From Tabrizicola piscis (GTDB taxonomy: Bacteria; Pseudomonadota; Alphaproteobacteria; Rhodobacterales; Rhodobacteraceae), in contig NZ_CP034328.1 in NCBI RefSeq assembly GCF_003940805.1, forward strand, positions 3,534,001-3,598,000: DNA of 64,000 nt, given 5' to 3'. The notes under the pieces are model-generated. The model was not told the origin of the DNA. It did not search any database and saw only the letters and a program-made list of their open reading frames with translations. Within the stretch, counting starts at the first letter, position 1. Each line of letters begins with the position of its first letter. This document shows, piece by piece, positions 27,073 to 36,391 of the stretch. The translations under genes were made by a program, and so were the position numbers.

Positions 27073-28716
27073 TCAGACCAGCCGCGACACCTCGACTGCG
27101 GCCCGCACGAAATCGGCGAACAGGGGGTGGGGGGCGAAGGGTTTCGACTTCAGTTCGGGGTGGAATTGGACCCCGATGAACCAGGGATGGTCCTTCACTT
27201 CCACGATTTCCGGCAGCTTGCCGTCCGGGCTCATCCCCGAAAAGACAAGGCCACAGGATTCCAGCTTGTCGCGGTACTGGATGTCGACCTCATAGCGGTG
27301 GCGGTGGCGTTCTTCGATCACGGTGGTGCCGTAGATCCGTGCGACGGCCGAGCCATCCTTGAGGTTCGCGGTATAGGCCCCCAGCCGCATCGTGCCGCCC
27401 TTGGCATCGGTGGTCTTGCGGGTGACGGTGTGGTTGCCCTGCACCCATTCCTTCAGGTGGTAGACGACCGGAGTGAAGCGCTTCGCCCCCGCCTCATGGT
27501 CAAACTCCTCCGACCCGGCGTTCGGAAGGCCGGCAAGGTTGCGGGCGCTTTCGATGACGGCCATCTGCATCCCCAGACAGATGCCCAGATAGGGGATCTT
27601 CTTTTCCCGCGCATAGCGGGCGGCGTTGATCTTGCCCTCGGTCCCGCGTTCGCCAAAGCCGCCCGGCACCAGAATGGCGTGGAAGGCTTCAAGGTAGGGG
27701 GCGGGATCTTCGCGTTCGAAGATTTCGCTGTCGATCCATTCGGCGCGGACCTTGGTGCGGTTGGCCATACCGCCATGGGTCAGCGCTTCGGCGATGGATT
27801 TGTAGGCGTCTTCCAGCTGGGTGTATTTGCCAACGATGGCGACCCGAACTTCGCCCTCGGGGTGGGTGATGCGGTCCATCACGTCTTCCCAGCGGGCAAG
27901 GTTGGGCTTCGGGGCCGGGGTGATGCCGAAGGCGTCAAGCACCGCCTGGTCAAGCCCGGCCTGATGGTAGGCGAGGGGGGCCTGGTAGATCGTCTTGAGG
28001 TCATAGGCCGGGATGACGTGTTCCTTGCGGACGTTGCAGAAGAGGGCGATCTTTTCGCGCTCACGTTCCGGGATCGGATGTTCGCTGCGGCAGACGAGGA
28101 CATCAGGCGCAAGGCCGATGGATTGCAGTTCCTTGACCGAGTGCTGGGTGGGTTTGGTCTTCAGCTCTCCGCTGGCCGCAAGGTAGGGCAGGAGCGTCAG
28201 GTGCATCAGGATCGACTGGCCGCGTGGGCGTTCATGGATGAACTGGCGGATCGCCTCGAAGAACGGCAGGCCTTCGATATCGCCGACGGTACCGCCGATT
28301 TCGCACAGCATGAAATCAACCTCCTCATCGCCGATGCGGAGGAAATCCTTGATCTCATTCGTGACGTGGGGAATGACCTGAATGGTCTTGCCGAGGTAGT
28401 CGCCCCGACGCTCCTTTTCCAGCACGTTGGAATAGATCCGGCCCGAGGAGATACTGTCGGTCTGGCGTGCGGACACCCCGGTGAAGCGTTCGTAATGGCC
28501 AAGGTCAAGGTCGGTCTCGGCGCCATCGTCGGTGACGAAAACCTCACCATGCTCAAAAGGGGACATCGTGCCGGGGTCGACGTTCAGGTAGGGATCAAGC
28601 TTGCGCAGGCGGACGGTGTAGCCACGGGCCTGCAAGAGCGCCCCAAGCGCAGCGGAGGCGAGGCCCTTGCCAAGCGAGGACACCACGCCGCCCGTGATGA
28701 AGATGTAGCGCGCCAT
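27073..28716 (-). CDS. pyrG: CTP synthase PyrG
   Basis: 547 residues, ATG at 28716 after a GGGGG ribosome-binding run. The amidoligase half starts [19 protein letters not shown] and has [14 protein letters not shown]. The glutamine amidotransferase half has the nucleophile Cys in [11 protein letters not shown] and the His-Glu pair in [12 protein letters not shown]. It converts UTP to CTP using glutamine and ATP. It lies downstream of secG on the same strand, a conserved Rhodobacterales pairing. Confidence 0.98.
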   Translation of the reverse strand: MARYIFITGGVVSSLGKGLASAALGALLQARGYTVRLRKLDPYLNVDPGTMSPFEHGEVFVTDDGAETDLDLGHYERFTGVSARQTDSISSGRIYSNVLEKERRGDYLGKTIQVIPHVTNEIKDFLRIGDEEVDFMLCEIGGTVGDIEGLPFFEAIRQFIHERPRGQSILMHLTLLPYLAASGELKTKPTQHSVKELQSIGLAPDVLVCRSEHPIPEREREKIALFCNVRKEHVIPAYDLKTIYQAPLAYHQAGLDQAVLDAFGITPAPKPNLARWEDVMDRITHPEGEVRVAIVGKYTQLEDAYKSIAEALTHGGMANRTKVRAEWIDSEIFEREDPAPYLEAFHAILVPGGFGERGTEGKINAARYAREKKIPYLGICLGMQMAVIESARNLAGLPNAGSEEFDHEAGAKRFTPVVYHLKEWVQGNHTVTRKTTDAKGGTMRLGAYTANLKDGSAVARIYGTTVIEERHRHRYEVDIQYRDKLESCGLVFSGMSPDGKLPEIVEVKDHPWFIGVQFHPELKSKPFAPHPLFADFVRAAVEVSRLV

Positions 28717-28876
28717 GGTGGACCCCCGTGCATATGTCGGTGTGTTTGCAGCGATTCGGATCAGGAGGAATCGCGACACCACGGGACATGAGGTATAGCG
28801 AAGGCCCAAGCCTAAGGCAACGCCCGCCGCTATATGATGCGGCGGATGCTGAAGGATAGCCAAGCGGTAGTGGGAT

Positions 28877-29332
28877 TCAGGGTGTTGCTGCGGGAGCCGG
28901 CGCGGTGTTCGCGGGCGCAGTTTCCGTGGGCGCAGCGTCAGTGGCTGGCGGTTCCGCGACGGGTTCATCCGCGCGGGGCGGCGTTGCCGGCGCATCGCCG
29001 GCAGTCGGCGGCAGCAGGTCGGTGCCAAGCAGCCCGCCGGTGGCCGGGGCCGCAGGGGCGGTTTCGCTGGCCGGGGCGTCAAGGCTGTCCACGACCGAGC
29101 CGCGTTCCGCGCCGCGGGTGGCAAGGATGGTCAGGGTGATCGAGGTGATGATGAAGGCGATGGCGAGAAGCCATGTCACCTTGGTCATCGCTGTGGCGGC
29201 ACCGCGTGCCGACATTGCACCCGTGCCACCACCACCCATGCCCAAGCCGCCACCTTCCGAGCGCTGCAACAGCACCACGCCGATCAACAGCAGGGCGAGG
29301 ATCAGGTGGATGGTAAGGACGACGTTTTCCAT
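28877..29332 (-). CDS. secG: Preprotein translocase subunit SecG
   Basis: 151 residues. Two membrane helices ([20 protein letters not shown] and [21 protein letters not shown]) flank the conserved [12 protein letters not shown] loop. The C-terminal half is a long Ala/Pro/Thr/Glu-rich tail (from about residue 85), much longer than in E. coli SecG (110 residues) but usual for this order. It is a small accessory subunit of SecYEG. Confidence 0.95.
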   Translation of the reverse strand: MENVVLTIHLILALLLIGVVLLQRSEGGGLGMGGGGTGAMSARGAATAMTKVTWLLAIAFIITSITLTILATRGAERGSVVDSLDAPASETAPAAPATGGLLGTDLLPPTAGDAPATPPRADEPVAEPPATDAAPTETAPANTAPAPAATP

Positions 29333-29489
29333 GGGGCTTCCTGGCGGGCTTCCGGGCGGCTGACGCGCCTATCTAGGCGGAAGGGCGCGGGGGTGCAAGA
29401 GTGCAGGGGTGTTTCCCGCATTGACCCGAACGGGGGGGCCGTCCTGCGGGGCATCGAGCCCCTTGGACGGCGCTGCCGGGGATCCACGC

Positions 29490-29552
29490 CCCCCGGGGCG
29501 GGATCTGGGGCGGCGGAGGCGCCTCCGGCGGGAGTATTTGGCAAAGAGCAAG
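29490..29552. repeat. Dispersed intergenic repeat, GAGTATTT family, copy
   Basis: CCCCCCGGGGCGGGATC followed by GGAGGCGCCTCC (a perfect 12-bp palindrome) and GGGAGTATTTGGCAAAGAGCAA. The tail matches that of the copies at 600-650 and 36250-36280. It fills the gap between secG (start 29332) and the VOC gene; 29333-29489 holds nothing else recognisable. Confidence 0.6.
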
Positions 29553-29569
29553 ACAAGACGGCGCTGGGG

Positions 29570-29971
29570 TCAGGGCTGGTCAGACGGGTCATGGTGGACG
29601 GCAGAGAGTTTGTTGCCATCCGGGTCGCGGACGTAGGCTGCGTAAAAGCCGGGGCCATAGGGGCGCAGGCCAGGCGCGCCTTCGTCGGTTCCGCCATGGG
29701 CGATAGCTGCCGCGTGGAACGCGTCCACCGCTTGGCGACTGGAGGCGGTGAAGGCGGGCATGGAGCCGTTGCCAACCGTCGCAGGCGCGCCATCGAATGG
29801 CAGGGTGACCCACAGGCGCGCGCGGCGGTCGTCCGGGTGGGCATAGCCGACCTCATCTGCCTCGGTCGCGCGCCGGACGAGGCCGAGGGGGGCGAGGGCC
29901 GCGTCATAGAAACGGGCGGCGCGGGCGAGGTCATTGGTCCCGAGGGTGAGGTAAAGGAAGGTCTCAACCAT
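29570..29971 (-). CDS. VOC (glyoxalase/bleomycin-resistance) family protein
   Basis: 133 residues from the ATG at 29971 (MVETFLYLTLGTNDLARAARFYDAALAPLGL). The first metal position is replaced by Thr/Leu (LYLTLGTND) where glyoxalases carry His. The second module is GFYAAYVRDPDGNKLSAVHH. It therefore belongs to the broad VOC superfamily without a predictable reaction. It overlaps the 3' end of the upstream membrane-protein gene by 8 bp. An ATG at 29980 is an alternative start. Confidence 0.8.
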   Translation of the reverse strand: MVETFLYLTLGTNDLARAARFYDAALAPLGLVRRATEADEVGYAHPDDRRARLWVTLPFDGAPATVGNGSMPAFTASSRQAVDAFHAAAIAHGGTDEGAPGLRPYGPGFYAAYVRDPDGNKLSAVHHDPSDQP

Positions 29972-30359
29972 TGATTTCATCCACGCTGGCCTGACCGGAC
30001 AGGCGCTGGCGCAGGATCGACCATGACATGCCGATCCCAAGGATCAGCGACAGGGCGAAGATCGCCAGCCAGACCGTCAGCGCCGAATTGCCAAGGGCAA
30101 GCAGGCCCCAGTCGGTCAGCACCCAAAGCCCGGCGCCGAAGATCGCGGCGATGATCAGCGCCCCGATCAGCCCGATGGAGCGCATGGTCGCGACGATGTA
30201 GACCATGGCGGCCACCGCAAGGATCAGCCCAAGGAACACGATCAGCGGCTTTTCATCGGCCCAGCCGTCGCGCGCCCAGGTGACGTAGTTCCAGTTCGTC
30301 GGGTTGAAGATGGCAGCCAACAGGAGGAAGGCGCCAAGCCAGCGAAGGAAAATGCCCAT
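29964..30359 (-). CDS. Four-helix inner-membrane protein (DUF6524-like)
   Basis: 131 residues with four hydrophobic helices: MGIFLRWLGAFLLLAAIF, PLIVFLGLILAVAAMVYIVAT, IGLIGALIIAAIFGAGLWVL and LTVWLAIFALSLILGIGMSW. The short loop NPTNWNYVTWARDG between helices 1 and 2 is conserved in Rhodobacterales homologues as I remember them; the DUF number is recalled and not verified. No catalytic motif is visible. It lies divergent from purA. Confidence 0.7.
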   Translation of the reverse strand: MGIFLRWLGAFLLLAAIFNPTNWNYVTWARDGWADEKPLIVFLGLILAVAAMVYIVATMRSIGLIGALIIAAIFGAGLWVLTDWGLLALGNSALTVWLAIFALSLILGIGMSWSILRQRLSGQASVDEING

Positions 30360-30533
30360 GGTGCGGCCTTTCGAAGGGGGATCGTCCTGCCATGGATAGC
30401 GGATTTTCTGGGCCTTGCCACTCCTCTCATCAGACGCCCTTTGGGATGATGCAGGCCCCGGGTGATTTTGCCGGTTCCCCCCGGGGCGCGGGGCCGCTAT
30501 AGGACAGACGGTTTGCAGCATCGGGAGATGGAT

Positions 30534-31826
30534 ATGGCCAATGTCGTCGTCGTGGGGGCCCAATGGGGCGATGAAGGCAAGGGCAAGATCGTCGACTGGC
30601 TGAGCGAACGCGCCGATGTGATCGCGCGGTTCCAGGGCGGCCACAATGCCGGGCATACGCTGGTGATCGGCGGGAAGGTCTACAAGCTGTCGCTGTTGCC
30701 CAGCGGGATCGTGCGCGGGGGCAAGCTGTCTGTCATTGGCAACGGCGTGGTGGTCGACCCGTGGCATCTGGTGGCCGAGATCGACAAGCTGCGCGATCAG
30801 GGCGTGGAGATCACGCCCGAAAACCTTATGCTGGCCGAGAATGCCTCGCTGATCCTGCCCATCCATGGCGAGCTTGACCGGGCGCGCGAAGGCCAGACTT
30901 CGGTCGCCAAGATCGGCACGACGGGGCGTGGCATTGGCCCGGCCTATGAGGACAAGGTTGGTCGCCGGGCGATCCGCGTGGCGGATATCTTTGACGCTGC
31001 CACGCTGGAAACCCGGATCGGGCGGCTTTTGACGCATCACAACGCCTTGCGCGCCGGGCTGGGGCTGGAACCGGTGGATGCCGAAGCGCTCAAGGCGCAG
31101 ATCCTTGAGGTGGCGCCGAAGGTCAAGCCCTATGCGGGGCCCGTCTGGAAGGTGATGACCGAGGCGCGGCGGGCGGGCAAGCGGATCCTGTTCGAAGGGG
31201 CGCAGGGGGCTTTGCTGGACATCGACTTTGGCACCTATCCCTATGTCACCAGTTCCAACACCATCGCGGGGCAGGCGGCGACGGGGGTCGGTGTCGGGCC
31301 GACGGCGATTGATTTCGTGCTGGGGATCGTGAAGGCCTATACGACCCGTGTGGGCGAAGGACCGTTCCCGGCGGAACTGCACGATGCGGACGGCGACCGG
31401 CTGGGCGAGCGCGGGCATGAATTCGGCACCGTGACGGGGCGCAAGCGGCGCTGCGGCTGGTTCGACGCGGTTCTGGTGCGGCAGACCTGTGCGACCAGTG
31501 GCGTGTCTGGGATCGCGCTGACCAAGCTGGACGTGCTGGACGGGTTCAAGACGCTGAAAATCTGCGTGGGCTATGATCTGGACGGCACGCGGCTGGATTA
31601 TCTGCCGACGGCGGCGGATCAGCAGGCGCGCTGCACGCCGATCTATGAAGAGCTTGAAGGTTGGTCCGAGACCACCGCAGGTGCGCGGTCCTGGGCCGAA
31701 TTGCCGGGGGCGGCGATCAAATATGTGCGCCGGATCGAGGAGTTGATCCAGTGCCCGGTCGCACTACTTTCCACCTCTCCTGAACGGGACGACACGATCC
31801 TTGTGACCGACCCCTTCGCGGATTGA
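30534..31826 (+). CDS. purA: Adenylosuccinate synthetase PurA
   Basis: 430 residues. The P-loop-like start [20 protein letters not shown] binds GTP and [18 protein letters not shown] and [18 protein letters not shown] follow in the usual order, as does [13 protein letters not shown]. It catalyses the first committed step from IMP to AMP. GGAG is 6 bp before the ATG at 30534, which is preferred to the ATG at 30528. Full normal length. Confidence 0.98.
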   Translation: MANVVVVGAQWGDEGKGKIVDWLSERADVIARFQGGHNAGHTLVIGGKVYKLSLLPSGIVRGGKLSVIGNGVVVDPWHLVAEIDKLRDQGVEITPENLMLAENASLILPIHGELDRAREGQTSVAKIGTTGRGIGPAYEDKVGRRAIRVADIFDAATLETRIGRLLTHHNALRAGLGLEPVDAEALKAQILEVAPKVKPYAGPVWKVMTEARRAGKRILFEGAQGALLDIDFGTYPYVTSSNTIAGQAATGVGVGPTAIDFVLGIVKAYTTRVGEGPFPAELHDADGDRLGERGHEFGTVTGRKRRCGWFDAVLVRQTCATSGVSGIALTKLDVLDGFKTLKICVGYDLDGTRLDYLPTAADQQARCTPIYEELEGWSETTAGARSWAELPGAAIKYVRRIEELIQCPVALLSTSPERDDTILVTDPFAD

Positions 31827-31932
31827 TGCGGCAAGGCCTGTATTGGCCCCTTAGGCGCGCTTTGGCTGGCATCGCAGTGCCGGACTGACAAGGGGCGCCG
31901 GACGGGGCAAGCGGGTGCGGAAGGAACAGGGA

Positions 31933-32178
31933 ATGGCGCTGAGCTACAAGTCACGACGGCGCTGGGCGCTGGTCATCCTGCTGGTCGGGATGCCGCTATA
32001 TGTCGTCGCGGCGGTCACACTGGTCGGCCTGCTGGAGCGGCCACCCATCCTGGTCGAGCTGTTCGTTTATGTGGCCCTTGGCTTTGTCTGGGCGCTGCCG
32101 TTCCGCTTTGTCTTTCGCGGTATCGGTCAGCCCGACCCCGCTGCCGCGCCGGATGAAAGCGACGATCCGCGCCGGTAA
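31933..32178 (+). CDS. DUF2842 small membrane protein
   Basis: 81 residues, MALSYKSRRRWALVILLVGMPLYVVAAVTL..., with two membrane helices separated by ERPPILVEL. The N-terminal ALSYK(S/T)R and the PLYVV and ALPF segments are those of DUF2842, an alphaproteobacterial family of unknown role. AGGAACAGGG precedes the ATG. A strong terminator begins in its last codons. Confidence 0.88.
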   Translation: MALSYKSRRRWALVILLVGMPLYVVAAVTLVGLLERPPILVELFVYVALGFVWALPFRFVFRGIGQPDPAAAPDESDDPRR

Positions 32179-32202
32179 GGCGCGGATCGACTGGCCGTTT
32201 AG
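32163..32202 (+). terminator. Rho-independent terminator overlapping the DUF2842 stop codon
   Basis: CGATCCGCGCC pairs perfectly with GGCGCGGATCG (11 bp) around GGTAA, whose last three bases lie in the stop codon. GGCCGTTTAG follows. It closes the purA-side transcript before the convergent gene ending at 32220. Confidence 0.65.
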
Positions 32203-32219
32203 CCTCAGGACAGGCAGTT

Positions 32220-34367
32220 TCAGGACAGGCGGCGGGCTTCCGCCAGATAGGGCGAGCTTTCGGCCAGCATGTAGTGGCCACGGCTGACCTTTTCGATCCG
32301 ACCCGTGCGCAGCAGCGTGCCAAAGCTGCGCAGCCCGTCTTCGCGGCTGACCTGACGGTCGCCCGCGCTTGCCATCAGGCGGCGCATCAGTTGCGGCCGG
32401 GTGAACTGGCTGCGCTTTTCGATGCAGGTGGCATAGGCGGCGGCGGCCTCAAGCATTTCTGCCATCGACTTGACCCCGACCCGTTCTGCGAAATCGACCA
32501 GCCCGGCCTGTTCCGTCGCCGTCAGGTCTTCATCGTGATCTTCCTCATCGTCACTGTCGGTCGCGGCGCCTTGCGAGGGTTGTTCGAGAACGATCTTCTG
32601 ATGCGGCAGGATCGGGCTGGCGGCAGCGGCACCGATGCCGATGGCGCCGGTCAACCGTCCGGTCCGCATGGCAACCATGGGTTGGCCGTCGCGCGGGGCG
32701 GCAGCGGGTTGGGGGGCCGGGGTTTGCGTTGCCAAGGGTTGCGGGGTTGGCGCCTGGGCCGCTGCAGGCTGCGGAACCGGAGCCGGAGCCGGAGCCGGAG
32801 CGGGTGCGACCACTTCTGGCGCGGCTTTGGCAGCGGCTGGCTTGGCAGCGTCAGGCGGCGCGGCGATGCGGTCGATCCGCTGTTCAGACACCAGAACCAG
32901 CGGCGGCGGCCCCATCATGCCGGGCCGGATTGTACCGGGGCGCGGCTCTTGCGGGCGGACCGACACCGTCTTGCGGCGCGGCTTGACCGGGGGCGGGGCC
33001 GGCGGTTCCGGATCAGGTTGGACCACCTGCGCCAGATCATCGCGGTAGGGCTCCAGGCTGCTTTTCGCGTCCTGCTTGGGGTCGACCCCGACAGCGCGGT
33101 CGGCTTCGGTTGCAACGACGGCAGCCTTCAGATGGGCAATGGAATCGATCCTGCGGCGGTTTTCCGAGTCGGACATGACGTCATCGGCCTGACGCAGCAG
33201 GCGCGCGACTTCAGCATCCTCGCCACCAGGGGACAGCTTGCGCGTGGCCTGCGGATCGGTCCGGTCGTCGCCCTCGTCTTCGTCCGCGCCGGGATGCAGC
33301 CGAACGACGCGAGAGTTGACGCGCTTGCCACGCCCGGTCGGCCGGGACTGGTCCGGGGTCGCTGTCGGGGCGGCCTCGGCCACTTCATCCGCCGCAGCAT
33401 CGCTAGGGGCAAGGGCTTCCGGAAGCGGGTCTTCCAGCACGGCTTCGACAAGCGAGGCGGGAAGATCGGGGCTTTCCTCGGGCAGGGCATCTGCACTGTC
33501 CACATTCAGGGCATTGGCGAGGGCCACATCGGCAAGGTCTTCATCTGCGGTTTCGTCAAGGGTGACTGCCTCGACCGCGTCGGAGGTGTCGGCAGCCATG
33601 TCGGCCACATCGTCAACCTCGGCCACATCGGCCAGGTCTGCCACCTCGGCCACAGCCTCAAGCTCGGCAGCCGTATCGGTGTCGACGAGGTCCGCTTCAA
33701 GGTCAGCCTCAAGCTCAGACACGATGGCCGTGTCGCGGGCTGCATCGAAGGCTGTTTCGGCGATGTCTTCGGCTGCGTCCTCTGGGGCGCGCAGCAGGGC
33801 ATCCAGCTGGTCAAGCGCATCACGGCTTTCGGCGTCCGGCGCGCTGCCGCTGTCGTCGGCTGCAAAAGCCGCGATGTCGTCGTGATCCGACGCTGGCGTG
33901 TCATCCTCGACAAACTGGCTAAGCGCCTCGGCCGGCAGCTCGGCGGTGAAGGGCTGCGGATTGACCGACTGGCGGATGCGGGCCAGCTTGGCCGCCACCC
34001 CGTTGGGGATGACATCCTGCAGCGTGGGTTCGGCCGGTGCGGGTGCTGGCGCGTCGGCCGCCGGCTGTGCGGCGGCGGGCATGGGGGCAGAGGCTGGCGC
34101 GGCGGCCGGGCCTTCCTGCGGACGCAGGTGAACGCCGTTTTCGCGCACGCGGGCATCCACCAGCCGCGACACCTCACGCTCGGCAATGCGGTGCAGCATG
34201 GCGGCATCGGGCTGCGGCGGTTCGGCACCGAAATAGCGGTCCTCGGCGGTCAGGTCGCGGAAATACTCGGCGATGGCCTTCATGGTGTTGAAGGGATCGT
34301 CGAAACCCTCCAGCGTACAGCTGAACGTGCCATAGGACACCGTCAGGATTTTGCTCTCACTGGTCAT
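32220..34367 (-). CDS. Large protein with conserved ends and an acidic/Pro-Ala-rich linker, unknown function
   Basis: 715 residues. The N-terminal 75 residues (KILTVSYGTFSCTLEGFDDPFNTMKAIAEYF..) form a compact conserved-looking domain. The last 95 residues (LVDFAERVGVKSMAEMLEAAAAYATCIEKRSQFTRPQLMRRLMA..) look like a helical, winged-helix-sized domain. Between them about 450 residues are low complexity, first Asp/Glu/Ala rich (EADLEADLVDTDTAAELEAVAEVADLAD-type), then Pro/Ala repeats around 500-590. There is no signal peptide. Single-copy proteins like this occur in Rhodobacterales as unnamed hypotheticals. The ATG at 34367 is chosen over an upstream TTG/ATG at 34403. Confidence 0.75.
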   Translation of the reverse strand: MTSESKILTVSYGTFSCTLEGFDDPFNTMKAIAEYFRDLTAEDRYFGAEPPQPDAAMLHRIAEREVSRLVDARVRENGVHLRPQEGPAAAPASAPMPAAAQPAADAPAPAPAEPTLQDVIPNGVAAKLARIRQSVNPQPFTAELPAEALSQFVEDDTPASDHDDIAAFAADDSGSAPDAESRDALDQLDALLRAPEDAAEDIAETAFDAARDTAIVSELEADLEADLVDTDTAAELEAVAEVADLADVAEVDDVADMAADTSDAVEAVTLDETADEDLADVALANALNVDSADALPEESPDLPASLVEAVLEDPLPEALAPSDAAADEVAEAAPTATPDQSRPTGRGKRVNSRVVRLHPGADEDEGDDRTDPQATRKLSPGGEDAEVARLLRQADDVMSDSENRRRIDSIAHLKAAVVATEADRAVGVDPKQDAKSSLEPYRDDLAQVVQPDPEPPAPPPVKPRRKTVSVRPQEPRPGTIRPGMMGPPPLVLVSEQRIDRIAAPPDAAKPAAAKAAPEVVAPAPAPAPAPVPQPAAAQAPTPQPLATQTPAPQPAAAPRDGQPMVAMRTGRLTGAIGIGAAAASPILPHQKIVLEQPSQGAATDSDDEEDHDEDLTATEQAGLVDFAERVGVKSMAEMLEAAAAYATCIEKRSQFTRPQLMRRLMASAGDRQVSREDGLRSFGTLLRTGRIEKVSRGHYMLAESSPYLAEARRLS

Positions 34368-34504
34368 GACATGACAGCCTTTCGCCTTCTTGCACCGCAA
34401 CACTGAAGCTCGCTCTGTCCTAATGCATGGACAGACCGGGGTAATTTGATGGATTGATTGTGGCCGGGCCCCAAGAATCCTGCCTTAATTGGATACAGTT
34501 TTGC

Positions 34505-35173
34505 ATGAAACCTGCGATTGTCCAGACAGTACACGGTGTAACCCTTGCTGGTGGCGGCCCGTTTGGCCGCAGGGATCTGGCGTTCTGCCTGAGGCGCGCG
34601 CCAGTGACGGTGGCGGCGGATGGGGGGGCAGACCAGCTTTTGCGGCTGGGCGTGATGCCCGAAGCGGTGATCGGAGACTTCGATTCGCTGTCGGCGGCAG
34701 CACGGGAAAAGATCCCGCAGGCGCGGCAGCACCTGATGCCGGAACAGGCGACAACGGACTTTGACAAGGCGCTGCGGTCGATCAGTTCGCCACTGATCCT
34801 GGCGCTGGGATTTGCCGGCGCGCGGCTGGATCACGGATTGGCGGCGATGAATACGTTGGTGATGCGGGGGGCACAGCGCTGCATCCTCGTCGGGCCGCAG
34901 GATGTGGCCTTTGCCGCCCCCGCGCGGCTGGAATTGGCGCTGGCAGCAGGCGATCCGCTGTCGCTGTTTCCCATGGCGCGGGTTTCGGGCCGCAGTGCCG
35001 GTCTGGAATGGCCGATCACGGGCATCGACTTTGCGCCGGATGGCGCGATCGGCACCTCAAACCGGGTGGTGGCGCGCAAGGTGGTGCTGGAGTTTGATGC
35101 GCCCGGAATGCTGGTGATCCTGCCGCGCCGACGGCTGGATGCGGCGATCAGGGCCTTGTCGGCAGCGGTGTAG
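34505..35173 (+). CDS. Thiamine diphosphokinase
   Basis: 222 residues from the ATG at 34505. The signature motifs are ADGGAD (38-43), GDFDS (57-61), TTDFDKAL (83-90) and RLDHGLAA (107-114), which bind ATP/Mg and thiamine; a C-terminal beta-sandwich (ITGIDFAPDGAIGTSNRV) follows. It makes thiamine pyrophosphate from thiamine. It is divergent from the 715-residue gene and its 3' end overlaps the convergent transporter gene by 26 bp. Confidence 0.9.
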   Translation: MKPAIVQTVHGVTLAGGGPFGRRDLAFCLRRAPVTVAADGGADQLLRLGVMPEAVIGDFDSLSAAAREKIPQARQHLMPEQATTDFDKALRSISSPLILALGFAGARLDHGLAAMNTLVMRGAQRCILVGPQDVAFAAPARLELALAAGDPLSLFPMARVSGRSAGLEWPITGIDFAPDGAIGTSNRVVARKVVLEFDAPGMLVILPRRRLDAAIRALSAAV

Positions 35174-36080
35174 CGCGAGCGGAGAGATGGCGGGCGGCCA
35201 GACGCTCGCGGTGGATCATGTAAAGGCCAGACGCCACGATGACGGCAATGCCGGCCCAGGTCATCAGGTTGGGGAAGTCGCCAAAGATCAGGTAGCCAAG
35301 GGCGACGGCGACGACAATTTCGGAATAGTGCAACGGTGCCAGCGTCGCCGAGGGGGCGAACTTCAGGGCATAGGTCATCGCCATATGGCTGACGGCGGCC
35401 CAGAAGCCGATGCCGAACAGCCAAAGCCAGTTCAGCCCCTCGGGCCAGACCGGGTCCAGCGGGCCGATGCCCGACCCGTTGGCCAGCACCATCACCGGCA
35501 GGCAGAGAAGGAGCCCGGTCCATGAGGTGTGAAACTGCATGGCGACCGGGTGCATCCAGGCCGAGATCGCGCGGGTGACCAGCATGTAGAAGGCGAAGAA
35601 AAAGGCCGTGCCAAGCGGCCACAGCGCCACGAGGCCAAAGACGGCCAGCGAGGGCTGGATCACCAGAAGCGCTCCACCGAAGCCCACCGCACAGGCGGCG
35701 ATGCGCCGGGGGCCGACATGGTCGCCAAAGATCAGGCTGCCAAGGACCAGCAGGATGAACGGTTCCACAAAAGCGATGGCGAGGGCGTCGGCCACGGGCA
35801 TCACTGCAATGCCCGAAACGAAGGAGAAGGTGGACAGGATCAAGAACACCGCGCGGAGCATCGTATAGGCCAGCGCCCGGGCCGACAGCCGCAGGCTGAG
35901 GCCCATGACCAACACGACCGGCAGCATCAGCAGCATCTGGACGAGGAACCGGGCCGTGGTGATCTGGCCGACCGGGATGCCATCTTCGGCTGCAAGCTTC
36001 GCCGACACGTCCAGCAGCGGCGCGATCATGCAGAAGACGAGCATCAGGACGATGCCCTTCAGGGTGGTATCCTTGACCAT
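35148..36080 (-). CDS. EamA-family (DMT superfamily) transporter
   Basis: 310 residues with ten predicted membrane helices in two EamA repeats; PVADALAIAFVEPFILLVLGSLIFGDHVGPRRI and ATLAPLHYSEIVVAVALGYLIFGDFPNLMTWAGI are the corresponding ends of the two repeats. The ATG at 36080 follows AGGGGC. Substrate unknown; relatives export amino acids or metabolites. Confidence 0.88.
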   Translation of the reverse strand: MVKDTTLKGIVLMLVFCMIAPLLDVSAKLAAEDGIPVGQITTARFLVQMLLMLPVVLVMGLSLRLSARALAYTMLRAVFLILSTFSFVSGIAVMPVADALAIAFVEPFILLVLGSLIFGDHVGPRRIAACAVGFGGALLVIQPSLAVFGLVALWPLGTAFFFAFYMLVTRAISAWMHPVAMQFHTSWTGLLLCLPVMVLANGSGIGPLDPVWPEGLNWLWLFGIGFWAAVSHMAMTYALKFAPSATLAPLHYSEIVVAVALGYLIFGDFPNLMTWAGIAVIVASGLYMIHRERLAARHLSARATPLPTRP

Positions 36081-36391
36081 GCCCCTGCCTAGCCCGACAC
36101 CCCTGATCCCGCCAGTCTGAAAGCGACATCCCCGCAGCACCGGCGGTTTTCAAAAGGAGCGCGTTCCGCGCGACGTCCTTTTGTCTCGCCGGTGGCGCGC
36201 GAAGACGCACGCCACCGGCTCGGGTTGATGGGGGCATCCTGCCCCCAAACCCCCGGGGAGTATTTCTGTAAAGAGCAAATGGGCTTGCTCTTTTCCAAAT
36301 ACTCCCGCGCGGCGCGCGCGGCCCCGCGCCGTTGCGCGGGGCACACTCAAAGGCGTGCCGCGCGCTTGCGCGGCTCCGCGGTGTTGGCGGC
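36081..36391. repeat. 311-bp gap holding GAGTATTT repeat copy and inverted arm
   Basis: 36181-36290 matches 555-660 closely. Its tail GAGTATTTCTGTAAAGAGCAA (36259 on) pairs with an inverted arm TTGCTCTTTTCCAAATACTC at about 36284-36303, followed by GC-only stems up to 36370. The whole looks like a bipartite repeat that also terminates sdaA on the minus strand. No gene is seen here. Confidence 0.65.

Noticed and set aside
27052..28791. 579-codon plus-strand frame opposite pyrG
   Set aside because: pyrG is complete and certain on the other strand; the plus frame resembles no family.
28717..29124. Upstream extension of pyrG by 136 codons
   Set aside because: It would run through secG in another frame and add non-homologous sequence; the ATG at 28716 begins exactly at the family start.
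32274..34406. 710-codon plus-strand frame opposite the 715-residue protein
   Set aside because: Gly/Arg/Cys-rich without domains. The minus-strand frame has a start with conserved-looking ends and is preferred, although its low-complexity middle makes this less absolute than elsewhere.
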